Origin: a virus
IMG/VR virus record: IMGVR_UViG_3300044641_004856
Location: 28,875 to 92,874 of that record
Length of the DNA stretch: 64,000 bases
Reading direction: 5' to 3' (one strand)
Position 1 is the stretch's first letter. Each line of letters opens with the position of its first letter. The notes beneath the pieces are model-generated. The model did not search any database. It was not told the origin of the DNA and saw only the letters and a list, made by a program, of their open reading frames with translations. Positions 7,481 to 16,230 of this stretch are shown here, piece by piece. A program made the translations under genes and the position numbers.

Positions 7481-10195
7481 ATGGCAGAATTAAACGATTC
7501 GTTAAAACAAACCGACGAATTGTTATCCAGCATTGTCAAAAGTCTGACCTCTGCTGAGCAAATAACTAAACGCCTTGAAGGTTCTATGGGTGGAGTTGCT
7601 GGAAAAGCAAAGTCTGCTAAGGGTGGTGGTGACCGACATATCGGTACGGGTCAACATAGCCAAATGCCACACATGGACAAAGTAACTTTTAGTGGACAAG
7701 AAAAAGTTGATAGCACTGCAGAAATTGCTATGCGAGAGGGTATGGAGGCCACTAGATATGGCTTAACCCCTACTCGTGGTCAAAAATTATTGGGAGTTGG
7801 TCAAGGACTTGCACAAGCAACCTTTGGTATTGCTGCTGGAGCAATGGCTGCAATGCCAGGAGTTGCCGAAGTTGGTGCAAGTGCTGGTAACTATTACGGA
7901 GCATCTATTCGTTCTAATATGAGCCGTACTTCAATAATGAATGCCACTTTTGGTGGTTTAGCAGGTGGAGTTACGAGCACTCTTTCTTCTTCAAATATTG
8001 CAAGTATTGCTGCAGCAAGAGGCATTATGCCAGGAAGTGCTCAATACAATGCTTTAGTTGCAGATGTTGGTGGTGCTGCACGGTATATGAACATGGCAAA
8101 TGAAAACGCTATGGTTGCCATGTCTGGTTTTACTCAAGGAGACTTTTCCTCTCGTTTATACAACATTGGTGTTAGCACTTACGATTCAAAAACTGGTAAG
8201 GCTCGAGGCCAAGATGAAATTTTTGGTCAACTCTACGGTCGTCTCACTCAAGGTCAAGGAAAAATGAGTGTAGAAGAGACTATGAATAGTTTTCAAGCAG
8301 GTGGTTTTAACAAAGCAGTTACTGATTTAGGAATGACAGAAGACCAAAGACAACTTTTTATGCAATATTCTGTTGATAGAGCAGCAGGAAAACCAACTGA
8401 TTTATCTAAACTAGGGTACGGACAAAATCCTCTAGCGGATAAAATGCGTATTACCGCATCTGATACATCGGTTTTAAATACGTACACCGAACCCGTATTA
8501 AAAGGACTTAAAGCAGCAGCCGATTTAATTGAGACCACAGTTAATCCTGCATTAGAAAAATTGGCTGGTACTGCAGGAGTGGCATCAGGATTTTTAGGTG
8601 GTATGGGTGAATCACGTGCAGGAATGGGCATGGGTATCGCTGGTGGTGGAATTGTTCAAGGATTGATGACTGCTGGTGGTGCTTTCTTAGGTGCTAAAGG
8701 TGCTCAAGGTCTTTTAGGCAAAGGCGGTTCTAGTGGGGTTAAAGCAGGAGGTTTTAAAGGTCTTTTAGGAAAAGCAGGACTTGCTGGATTAACCTACATG
8801 GGATTAGAGCAAGTACAAAAGTTTTTTAACAAAGCAGATGTTCCAGATGAAATGCGTTATATCGCAAACCTTTTATTTGACGCAGGTCAAGGTGGGTTGA
8901 CTGGATTAGCAACAGGAAACCCTTATGCAGCCCTTGCTGGTACAGTCGCAGGCACTGCTGGTGGTGTTGCAAACCCTTACGGTGGTAAAGGCGGTGGTAC
9001 TCCAGGATTTGGTGCTGCTTTTGGTTCTAGTGGCGTAAATAGTGCAAACCCCTCTTCACCAATTACTAATGGTGGTGTAGGAACACCTTACGGTGCTACG
9101 GGAAGTTTATGGTCTGGGGGAAGTCACACAGGTCAAGATTACCCATGTGCTGTTGGAACTCCTGTTCACGCATCATTAGGTGGAATGGTTATTAATACAA
9201 ACCCTGGTTCAGATTACGGTAAAACTGTAGAAATTGACCACGGAAACGGTTATCAAACTTTGTACGGACATTTATCGGAAGTACTGGTCAAAGTTGGAGA
9301 CACTGTTACGCAAGGACAGTTAATTGCAAAAAGTGGTGACACTGGAAAAGTTACAGGTCCTCACTTGCACTATGAAGTACGTAAAGGAAAAAATAACCCA
9401 GTAAATCCTGATGAATTAAGCAAAGCAGGAGGTTCTGGTTTAGCAGGAGTTCTGGGTGCAAGTGGCAATAATGGAACATCTACTAACGGGCAACAGTTAT
9501 CGGCTATGGTTGGTTCTAAATCTTTACAAGAATTACTAAGTGGGGGTATAGGAAATCTTCCTGCTGAACTTTTGGGTAGTGCTAGTAGTAGTAGTGCTAC
9601 AAGTGGTGGAGCAAAGGTAATCCTTGGAACTGGTAGTGAAAAAGAATGGGCTACTGGTCTTCTTCAAAAAATGGGTGCTCCAGTCAGTGATGCTTCTATA
9701 AATGCTCTTACTACATGGATGCGTCATGAAGGTGGACACTGGAAAAACTCTGCTCACTACAATCCTTTAAATACCACATTAGACATGAGTAACAATGAGT
9801 CTATGAATAGTGTGGGAGTAAAACGCTACAAATCTTGGGAAGAAGGATACGCAGCAACTATAGGAACGTTGACAGGAAAAAATGCTGGGGACCGTGGGTA
9901 TACAGCAATTGTAGATGCTTTAAAGTCAGGTGCTTCGACAGATGCTATTTTAGCAGCAGTAAATAACTCAGCATGGATGACTGGTAAAACGGGAAAAAAC
10001 CCTTATAAGTTCCAAGGTGGAGGCTCACCTTCAGTTGCAACACTTAACTCTTCAGCAGGACTAAATATATCTCCGTCTATCACAATTAATGTAAGCGTTC
10101 AACAAGCATCTTACGCTGAGGCTATGAGTCTTGTTGAAATTGTTAAAACTCAACTTGAAAAAGAAAATTTACTTAGAATAGTAGGTGGGAAATAA
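7481..10195 (+). CDS. Tape measure protein with M23 peptidase and lysozyme-like domains
   Basis: 904 aa after AAGGAG. Residues 1-70 are hydrophilic; ~80-500 are Gly/Ala-rich with hydrophobic segments (for example GLAQATFGIAAGAMAAMPG), typical of tape measures. Residues ~540-640 form an M23 endopeptidase: HTGQDY (His ~549), YGHL and HLHYEV (~628) give the zinc ligands. Residues ~720-845 look like a lysozyme-fold hydrolase (MRHEGGHW, HYNPLNTT, SVGVKRYKSWEEGYAA). The protein sets tail length and, on ejection, probably opens the peptidoglycan. Its stop overlaps the next start (TAATG). Confidence 0.88.
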   Translation: MAELNDSLKQTDELLSSIVKSLTSAEQITKRLEGSMGGVAGKAKSAKGGGDRHIGTGQHSQMPHMDKVTFSGQEKVDSTAEIAMREGMEATRYGLTPTRGQKLLGVGQGLAQATFGIAAGAMAAMPGVAEVGASAGNYYGASIRSNMSRTSIMNATFGGLAGGVTSTLSSSNIASIAAARGIMPGSAQYNALVADVGGAARYMNMANENAMVAMSGFTQGDFSSRLYNIGVSTYDSKTGKARGQDEIFGQLYGRLTQGQGKMSVEETMNSFQAGGFNKAVTDLGMTEDQRQLFMQYSVDRAAGKPTDLSKLGYGQNPLADKMRITASDTSVLNTYTEPVLKGLKAAADLIETTVNPALEKLAGTAGVASGFLGGMGESRAGMGMGIAGGGIVQGLMTAGGAFLGAKGAQGLLGKGGSSGVKAGGFKGLLGKAGLAGLTYMGLEQVQKFFNKADVPDEMRYIANLLFDAGQGGLTGLATGNPYAALAGTVAGTAGGVANPYGGKGGGTPGFGAAFGSSGVNSANPSSPITNGGVGTPYGATGSLWSGGSHTGQDYPCAVGTPVHASLGGMVINTNPGSDYGKTVEIDHGNGYQTLYGHLSEVLVKVGDTVTQGQLIAKSGDTGKVTGPHLHYEVRKGKNNPVNPDELSKAGGSGLAGVLGASGNNGTSTNGQQLSAMVGSKSLQELLSGGIGNLPAELLGSASSSSATSGGAKVILGTGSEKEWATGLLQKMGAPVSDASINALTTWMRHEGGHWKNSAHYNPLNTTLDMSNNESMNSVGVKRYKSWEEGYAATIGTLTGKNAGDRGYTAIVDALKSGASTDAILAAVNNSAWMTGKTGKNPYKFQGGGSPSVATLNSSAGLNISPSITINVSVQQASYAEAMSLVEIVKTQLEKENLLRIVGGK

Positions 10196-11523
10196 TGCCT
10201 GACGTAAAGGGTTTAGGTGCTAAAGCAGACCAAGAAAAAAGGTTGGCTGCTTCTCTTAAGGCTGCAGAAGATGCAAATGAGAAAGCAAAATTTGCTAAAA
10301 GCGTAGCGGAAAGGGCTAAGTCTAAAGAAACAACCTTAAAAGGACTAATAGCACAACTTGATTTGCTGCAGGCTGAAAAAACAAGGCTTTCTGGTTTAAG
10401 AACTTTCTATCAAAACAACCTTAATAATTTAATCCTTAGTAATGCCAGTGAAGCAAACATTGCTGCTGCTAAAAAACTTTGGGTTGATACAGATAACTCT
10501 ATTAAAAAAATTGACACTAATATTGCAAAAAAGGCTAAAGAATACGGAGATGCAGCCAATAATGGTAAAGTTTCTGCACGAGCAGGGGCTGCACAGTTTC
10601 GAAAAGAAGCCAAGGTTAGGCAACAATTAGCAAAGGCTAAAAACGACAAAGCCAATCCTAATGGAAGTAAAAATACTAAAGAAGATACTGATGGTGCAAA
10701 TGAAAACCCTATTAGATTTAATGCTCCTATGGTTAGGTCAGCATACTTTGGAACAAACCACCATTCAACTAAGTATTTAACCGCTAAAGGAGCATTACCG
10801 CCTGCTGCTTCACAACTTCTTGCTGACCTCGGTAACTTTGGTGACGGACAAACTAACAGAGGGTTTATTATTCCAAACAAAAGGTCACAAGAGGCAGCCT
10901 TGTCTAAACTAGATGCTAAAGATAAAGCAATAGTTGGTGGGTATAAAGTTCCTTACGGATTTAGGTTTCATTACAATCCTCAATTTGTAACACAATCTTA
11001 CGGTTCCATAACAGGTATTTCCCCAGAATTACTTGAGTCTGGAAAAGACAAGACAAACATGATAACTACTCCTGCTTCTAGTAGTTCAATTTCAATTACC
11101 TTGTACTTAAACAGAATTGAAGACATGAACGCTTTGGCAAACTTTAACGTTAAAGAACCAAGTTATTTTGCTCCCATTAACTCTGATGAGAAATCTCTAA
11201 AGTACTACCCAGAAATAGTTTCAGCATCAGACCGTAAACTAATTAAAGACTTTGGAACAATGTACGATTTAGACTTTCTTTTTAAAACAATAAACGGTGA
11301 TATGGGTGGATACAAAAGCCCATTGCGTGGAATACAAACTGGCGATGTTGGCTGGTTAAACGGTATTGCAGTTGAGGTTCACATGGGAAGAAAACTAAGA
11401 TATTTAGCAAGAGTAACAAACATCAGCGTTAATCATGTTCAGTTCACTGAAAATATGGTTCCAACATTAACTACCGTAGTTCTTACTATGGCACGGTTTC
11501 ATGATGCAATGGTTAAGGATTAA
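10195..11523 (+). CDS. Tail/baseplate protein with N-terminal coiled coil
   Basis: 442 aa. Residues ~10-165 are charged and heptad-rich (AEDANEKAKFAKSVAERAKS, KTRLSGLRTFYQNNL), a long coiled coil. Residues ~245-442 are beta-rich and begin VPYGFRFHYNPQFVTQSYG, a start I associate with tail proteins placed between tape measure and LysM/hub genes in actinophages; they often anchor the baseplate hub to the tube. No enzymatic motif. It sits in exact gene order between the tape measure and the LysM-like protein. Confidence 0.6.
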   Translation: MPDVKGLGAKADQEKRLAASLKAAEDANEKAKFAKSVAERAKSKETTLKGLIAQLDLLQAEKTRLSGLRTFYQNNLNNLILSNASEANIAAAKKLWVDTDNSIKKIDTNIAKKAKEYGDAANNGKVSARAGAAQFRKEAKVRQQLAKAKNDKANPNGSKNTKEDTDGANENPIRFNAPMVRSAYFGTNHHSTKYLTAKGALPPAASQLLADLGNFGDGQTNRGFIIPNKRSQEAALSKLDAKDKAIVGGYKVPYGFRFHYNPQFVTQSYGSITGISPELLESGKDKTNMITTPASSSSISITLYLNRIEDMNALANFNVKEPSYFAPINSDEKSLKYYPEIVSASDRKLIKDFGTMYDLDFLFKTINGDMGGYKSPLRGIQTGDVGWLNGIAVEVHMGRKLRYLARVTNISVNHVQFTENMVPTLTTVVLTMARFHDAMVKD

Positions 11524-11525
11524 AA

Positions 11526-11807
11526 GTGATTCCTTTATCTAGTAGATACGCTGATGGCCTTTTGTTAAAGGCTTACCACCCAGTCAAATTAAGTTTTGAA
11601 GTTGGTGTTTATCGTGTTTTCCCTAATAACGTCTCTGGAGTTTTTTACTACTCTTGGGTAGAAGGTGACCGCCTTGATATTTTAGCAAGCAGATTTTTGG
11701 GTGACTCTCGTCTTTGGTGGGTTATCATGGACTATAACGATGACATCCATAGTCCTTTTGAATTAGTTCCTGGTCAACAGTTAAGGATTCCAGTTCATGT
11801 CTTATAA
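11526..11807 (+). CDS. LysM-like baseplate protein (tail protein X / gp53-like)
   Basis: 93 aa from a GTG start two bases after the upstream stop. The C-terminal half, GDRLDILASRFLGDSRLWWV followed by DIHSPFELVPGQQLRIP, is a clear LysM-type fold of the tail X/gp53 type: 'D.la...yg....w..I...N......l..G..L.iP'. In contractile tails this small protein joins hub and wedge. The stop overlaps the hub gene by 11 bases. Confidence 0.8.
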   Translation: MIPLSSRYADGLLLKAYHPVKLSFEVGVYRVFPNNVSGVFYYSWVEGDRLDILASRFLGDSRLWWVIMDYNDDIHSPFELVPGQQLRIPVHVL

Positions 11808-13044
11808 TCAAAAGTATTCTTCACGTGAACACAACTCTTTTTCTGTAGAGTTTCCTGATTATCCAACTTTTGGTTTTTCTGCTGACAATATAACGTTAGA
11901 ACAAAAAGTTAATACTCACGACGTTCTTACTATAGCCTTTACAAATTTTAATTTGGCTATGCTAAAAGGGCTAAAAACACAATCGCCAGTAGTCGTTAAT
12001 TGGAAAACTTCTAATCAAGTACGTGGAACTTTTTATGGGGTTGTTTACGGAGTCCAAAGAACTCATGCTGTTCAATCCAGCAAAGACGTTCAAATTATTT
12101 GTTTAGGGTTGACTTTTTTAATGAAAGAGTCGAGGTCTGGTATTTGGACAAATAAAACAATTAATGAAGTAGTTAGTATTGTTGCAAAAAGAAACAAACT
12201 AAAAGCAGTAGTTAGTGGTCATCCAGCAAGATACTCTCAGATTACACAACAAGGAGAAAGTGATTGGGAGTTTTTACAAAGACTAGCGGATGATAGTGGC
12301 TATACCATCGCTATTAAAGATAAAACTATTCTCTTTAGAACCATTGACGAAATTGTTTCTGAGTCTATTGGTGGAATGCCTATTTTATACCAAGAGCAAA
12401 CCTTTATGCCAGCATTTTCTAGCCTACAAGAACAAACACTAGATAGACTGACTCCGTTGTATGGAGACTACTTAGAAAGCCCTGACTTGCCTAACAACTC
12501 TAACAAAATTACTAGAGGTGTTGACCCGATAAAAGCACTTACGTTTACTTCTACTGAGTCACCAAAAAATAAACAACAAACAAGAAAAGTTAAATCTGAC
12601 CCCATTTTCAACCAAGAACTTACTAACGTAGTTGTTAATACAAAAGAATTCTCTCAATCTGTAGCAAAAGCAAAGGCTGCTAAAGCACGTTTTAACATAC
12701 CTGCAAAATTTAAAAGCCAAGGTGACCCACGAATAGTTCCAAATTCTTTGGTAGAAGTTAAGGGGATACTAGGAGATGCCGATGGCTATTGGTTAGTACA
12801 CAAGGTTACTCACTACATAAACGTTAATGGTGTGTACCAATGTAACGGCACTTTGCTTAGTGACGGTAAAGAACAAAATTATAGAAAACAACCTAACACA
12901 AATACACAGCCTGATAGTCCGTATGTAAACATACAGGCTGTACTAAAAAACCAAACCGCAACAAAAAATAAACCTTCGTATACCGCACCAACAATTTTGT
13001 TTAAAAATGGAAAAGCCACAACACTAACTGGGAAATGGAGTTAA
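11797..13044 (+). CDS. Baseplate hub protein (late control gene D / gp27-like)
   Basis: 415 aa. The pattern 'IWTNKTINEVVSIVAKRN' then GESDWEFLQRLADDSGYTIA (residues ~147-166) is diagnostic for the gpD/gp27/VgrG-like hub family, in which it packs beneath the tube and holds the spike. The C-terminus is polar and low-complexity (KNKQQTRKVKS and later NTQPDS). It overlaps the LysM-like gene at its start and the gp25 region at its end. Confidence 0.82.
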   Translation: MSYNQKYSSREHNSFSVEFPDYPTFGFSADNITLEQKVNTHDVLTIAFTNFNLAMLKGLKTQSPVVVNWKTSNQVRGTFYGVVYGVQRTHAVQSSKDVQIICLGLTFLMKESRSGIWTNKTINEVVSIVAKRNKLKAVVSGHPARYSQITQQGESDWEFLQRLADDSGYTIAIKDKTILFRTIDEIVSESIGGMPILYQEQTFMPAFSSLQEQTLDRLTPLYGDYLESPDLPNNSNKITRGVDPIKALTFTSTESPKNKQQTRKVKSDPIFNQELTNVVVNTKEFSQSVAKAKAAKARFNIPAKFKSQGDPRIVPNSLVEVKGILGDADGYWLVHKVTHYINVNGVYQCNGTLLSDGKEQNYRKQPNTNTQPDSPYVNIQAVLKNQTATKNKPSYTAPTILFKNGKATTLTGKWS

Positions 13045-13046
13045 GC

Positions 13047-13451
13047 ATGTCGTATGAATCCGCAATAAGTTTTCCAATTCGCTTAGACAGTTATGGGAAT
13101 CTTGCAACCACGGTTGACCCTAGTAAAATTTGGGCTGATAGAGTAACCTCTGTAATCGGTACTATGGTTGGTGAAAGAATCAATCGTCCAAATTTTGGAA
13201 CACGTATTGCTCGTCAATGGATGAATGGATTGAGCGGTATTCAAGGGGATATAGAGTCTGAAATTCAACAGGCGTTTATATCGTTTCTTCCTTTACTAAA
13301 CTTGCTTGAAACTTCTTTTGAACACGACGATGCAAATGGGTCTCTTAAAGTTATACTTACCTACGCACTACCAAACGATAAGGAAGAGTCTACTGTAATT
13401 GCTCTTGTCAGTATTGGCAATAAACAACCTCAGTATCAGGAGAACATCTAA
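13047..13451 (+). CDS. Baseplate wedge protein gp25-like
   Basis: I use ATG at 13047, which has GGAG at the right distance and follows the upstream stop by two bases; an earlier ATG at 13035 overlaps that stop. The 134-aa product has the gp25 signature: 'v...i..il.T..GeRinRPnFGtrI' (here VGERINRPNFGTRIAR). gp25 forms the inner ring of the wedge that starts sheath assembly. Its stop overlaps the next gene's ATG. Confidence 0.88.
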   Translation: MSYESAISFPIRLDSYGNLATTVDPSKIWADRVTSVIGTMVGERINRPNFGTRIARQWMNGLSGIQGDIESEIQQAFISFLPLLNLLETSFEHDDANGSLKVILTYALPNDKEESTVIALVSIGNKQPQYQENI

Positions 13452-15004
13452 TGGCAATTAATCAAATCCCAATAACAATTGACTATACAAGCAGGGACTA
13501 TGAAGCCCTTCGTGAAGAATTAGTTGCTCGAATTAAGGAACGAATTCCTGAATGGAATGGTTCCGATAATGGTGACTTCGGCGTAGTTTTAGCAGAAGCA
13601 TTTGCTTACATGGGAGATGTTGCAAACTACTACATTGACCGAATTGCTAACGAGTCTTTTTTATCAACAGCAACTCAACGCGAAAGTATTTTAGCAATTG
13701 CGGAGACGTATGGTTACGTGCCTTCTGGGTATAAAAATGCTTCAGTCGATGTTGTTTTTTATAATAACTCTGCTTCTGCTGTAACTATTCCAGCAGAAAC
13801 TCGTATAGATGGCGAAGTAATTGCAAATGACACGGTAGAAACAGTCACTTTTACAACAACAGACAGCCTTATAGTTCCACCATTTTCTAATCAAGCACGA
13901 GGTGAAGCCACAGTTCTTGCGTATCAAGGAAAGTTAAATACTGTTGAAGCAAACGATGTTTATGGTGTTCTACTCGGAACCTCGGATGCAGAACCTTCTC
14001 AAACTTTTATTATTGATGACTTCCCAGTTGTAACTAATAGCGTTGAAATATACGTTCAGGGAGGAACTGCTTGGAAAAAATGGCAGAGAGTAACTCATTT
14101 AATTGATTTTAGTGCAAATGATGCAGTCTTTACTACGCGTTTAACACCAGATAATGAAGTAATCGTTCTTTTTGGAGATGGTATCTCTGGAGCAATTCCT
14201 ACATACCAATCAGCAATTAGAGCAAAATATGTTGTAGGTGGAGGAAATTCAGGGAATGTCCCAAGCGGTACTTTAATTAATATTGCCCGTGTTCCTGGTC
14301 TTTCACAAACACAGGTTTCTGCTTTAAACGGTGTAATAGACGTTAATAACGTAAATGCTGCTGTTGGAGGAAACGAGCCAGAAGATAATGAATCTATTCG
14401 TGCTGGTGCACCATTATTTTTACGCACTCAAAACAGAGCAGTAACCCTCGATGATTTTCAAAATTTAGCCTTGTCTGTCGAAAATTGCGGTAAAGCAAAA
14501 GCAGTTGGAACATCTGCTACTGCTGTAACTTTGTATGTTGCTCCATACCGTGATTTTTCTGACTTTGATGCTACTCCTGGTATTGAAATAATCAGTAACG
14601 TACCAACTGCAACTCTTGAGTGGAACCTGTTAAAAACAGACGTACAAAACTTTTTAGCAAATAAAATGCTTGTTGGAACAACTTTAAGTGTTGTTAAGCC
14701 TGTTTACGTTCCAGTAACAATGAACCTTCAATACACTCGAGAGCCAGAATTTAGCCAAACTGTTGTTGAAAAATCAATAAAAGCAGCAATCGTTGAAAAC
14801 TACTCGTATAACTTTGTTGATTTTGGACAAGAACTAACTATTCAAAATGTCGAATCTCTTCTTCAAACCGTTGAAGGTGTAAAATTTGCTAAATGTAGGT
14901 TTCTTTATAAAACAGGTGGAACCCCAAGTTTAGCAGCCATTTCTGCTTTACCGAATGAAATATTTACTTTTGCTGAACCAGATGTGGTGCTTGAGGTTCT
15001 TTAA
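13451..15004 (+). CDS. Baseplate J-like protein (gp6-like wedge)
   Basis: 517 aa. N-terminal IDYTSRDYEALREELVARI and NGDFGVVLAEAFAYMGD (residues ~8-60) are the standard start of baseplate-J proteins, followed by the beta-rich core ending VLFGDGISGAIP (~residue 240) and NVPSGTLINI. Length is normal. The protein forms the wedge arms that change shape on receptor binding. Between gp25 and gpV-type genes, the order is as expected. Confidence 0.9.
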   Translation: MAINQIPITIDYTSRDYEALREELVARIKERIPEWNGSDNGDFGVVLAEAFAYMGDVANYYIDRIANESFLSTATQRESILAIAETYGYVPSGYKNASVDVVFYNNSASAVTIPAETRIDGEVIANDTVETVTFTTTDSLIVPPFSNQARGEATVLAYQGKLNTVEANDVYGVLLGTSDAEPSQTFIIDDFPVVTNSVEIYVQGGTAWKKWQRVTHLIDFSANDAVFTTRLTPDNEVIVLFGDGISGAIPTYQSAIRAKYVVGGGNSGNVPSGTLINIARVPGLSQTQVSALNGVIDVNNVNAAVGGNEPEDNESIRAGAPLFLRTQNRAVTLDDFQNLALSVENCGKAKAVGTSATAVTLYVAPYRDFSDFDATPGIEIISNVPTATLEWNLLKTDVQNFLANKMLVGTTLSVVKPVYVPVTMNLQYTREPEFSQTVVEKSIKAAIVENYSYNFVDFGQELTIQNVESLLQTVEGVKFAKCRFLYKTGGTPSLAAISALPNEIFTFAEPDVVLEVL

Positions 15005-15474
15005 TGAATAACGAGTACACGGGAACTTACCGAGGTGTCGTTACTAAAAATAAAGACACTGATGGTCACAGGCGAATTAAGTGTAAGGTTCCTCAATTAT
15101 TTGGTGACGCAGAACTAAATTGGGCATGGCCTTTAGAAACATCAAGCCTTAAAACACAAGTTCCAGATGTTGGTGAAGGTGTTTGGATTGCCTTTGAAGG
15201 TGGAGACCCAGGCTACCCAATTTGGAGTGGCAACTTTGGAAAACCAAAAAACGGTAAGCGAGTAAATGTTAAGGTCTTGTCAGACTCCGTTTCTTTAACT
15301 GGACTGACCCCTTATTTTAAAACCGAACGTACTGCAAATGGGACTACAGAGATTGACCTTGTTGCTACCTTACTAGCCATGGCTGCTGCTTTAAAAGACC
15401 ACGAAACACGCATTGCTACCTTAGAAACTCAGATAACTCAGAAAGCAAACGTTAGCCACAGCCATCCTGCCTAG
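15004..15474 (+). CDS. Baseplate spike protein (gpV/gp5 OB-fold)
   Basis: 156 aa, starting in a TAATG overlap. YTGTYRGVVTKNKDTDGHRR then IKCKVPQLFGDA (residues ~5-37) is the OB-fold start of gpV/gp5-type spikes, and VGEGVWIAFEGGDPGYPIWSG is the second conserved block. The C-terminal half has a coiled segment (ALKDHETRIATLE) and ends in SHSHPA, a His-rich tip that could bind metal as seen in gpV spikes, although no long beta-helix is present. It punctures the outer envelope. Confidence 0.85.
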   Translation: MNNEYTGTYRGVVTKNKDTDGHRRIKCKVPQLFGDAELNWAWPLETSSLKTQVPDVGEGVWIAFEGGDPGYPIWSGNFGKPKNGKRVNVKVLSDSVSLTGLTPYFKTERTANGTTEIDLVATLLAMAAALKDHETRIATLETQITQKANVSHSHPA

Positions 15475-15550
15475 TCATTCATAGCCTGTTTAGGGAGTCA
15501 AACTCCTTGTTTAACGTCAAAATTGACCTTAGTCGTTTAGGAGAATAATT

Positions 15551-16219
15551 ATGCCCGCTTCGTATCCCGCAGGTGTCAAAGGTTTTACTACCAAGGTTGA
15601 CTTTACCGACCTCGTATTAGCCGACCACGTTAATGCTCTACAAGATGAAGTTCGTGCTCTACAAGCAACTATTGGCACAGACCCACAAGTAAGTAGTGGT
15701 TGGGTTGGAACTCTCGATAAAACAACCCAAACTTGGGCAACGTTAAAAGCACGTATTGCAAATCTTGAGTACGGAGTAGTTAACGACTCACACACCCAGT
15801 ACACACATAACACTGGTGGAGATACTATTCAGGCTAATGGTGCAACCATTATTCCTCTTAAACTAAAAGGTTTTACTAGCCAAACAGCAGACTTACTAAG
15901 ATTTGAAAACTCAGCAGGAACAACCTTAACTAAAGTTGATAAAGACGGAAAACTTTTCATTAACAATCAAGAAATCAAACCTGTTCTTCATCAACAGGCT
16001 CAACCAGATGGTGTGGCATTAGGATTACCTCAAGGAACTCTTTGGGTAGATTCTGATTCAAACCCTGCAGTTTTATCTGTGGACACAACTATTCAAATTA
16101 CTGGTGGAACCCTAACTGGTGACCAAGCATTGACTTCCCGCCTTCGTAATATCACCGTGTCTACTTCTGACCCAACTGGCGGAAATAACGGAGATATTTG
16201 GCTTAAGTACACTGTGTAG
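15551..16219 (+). CDS. Tail fibre/baseplate appendage protein
   Basis: 222 aa behind TTTAGGAG. After a short N-terminal arm (YPAGVKGFTTKVDFTD) comes a coiled coil (HVNALQDEVRALQATIG), then beta repeats (FENSAGTTLTKVDKDGKLFI) and a C-terminal NGDIWLKYT. These features are typical of trimeric fibres and upper baseplate proteins that present receptor-binding tips. A 76-base gap upstream contains small inverted repeats but no clear terminator. Confidence 0.65.
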   Translation: MPASYPAGVKGFTTKVDFTDLVLADHVNALQDEVRALQATIGTDPQVSSGWVGTLDKTTQTWATLKARIANLEYGVVNDSHTQYTHNTGGDTIQANGATIIPLKLKGFTSQTADLLRFENSAGTTLTKVDKDGKLFINNQEIKPVLHQQAQPDGVALGLPQGTLWVDSDSNPAVLSVDTTIQITGGTLTGDQALTSRLRNITVSTSDPTGGNNGDIWLKYTV

Positions 16220-16230
16220 GTCTAGGTACT

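Noticed and set aside
8293-8631. Minus-strand open frame of 112 codons inside the tape measure
   Set aside because: Shadow of a Gly/Ala-rich coding frame; no ribosome site and no neighbouring minus genes.
10410-10880. Minus-strand open frame of 156 codons
   Set aside because: Opposite the coiled-coil domain of the tail protein; length is explained by Lys/Ala codon use on the other strand.
13035-13046. ATG at 13035 as the gp25 start
   Set aside because: GGAG at 13036-13039 is ideally placed for the ATG at 13047 and would be inside the gene if 13035 were used.
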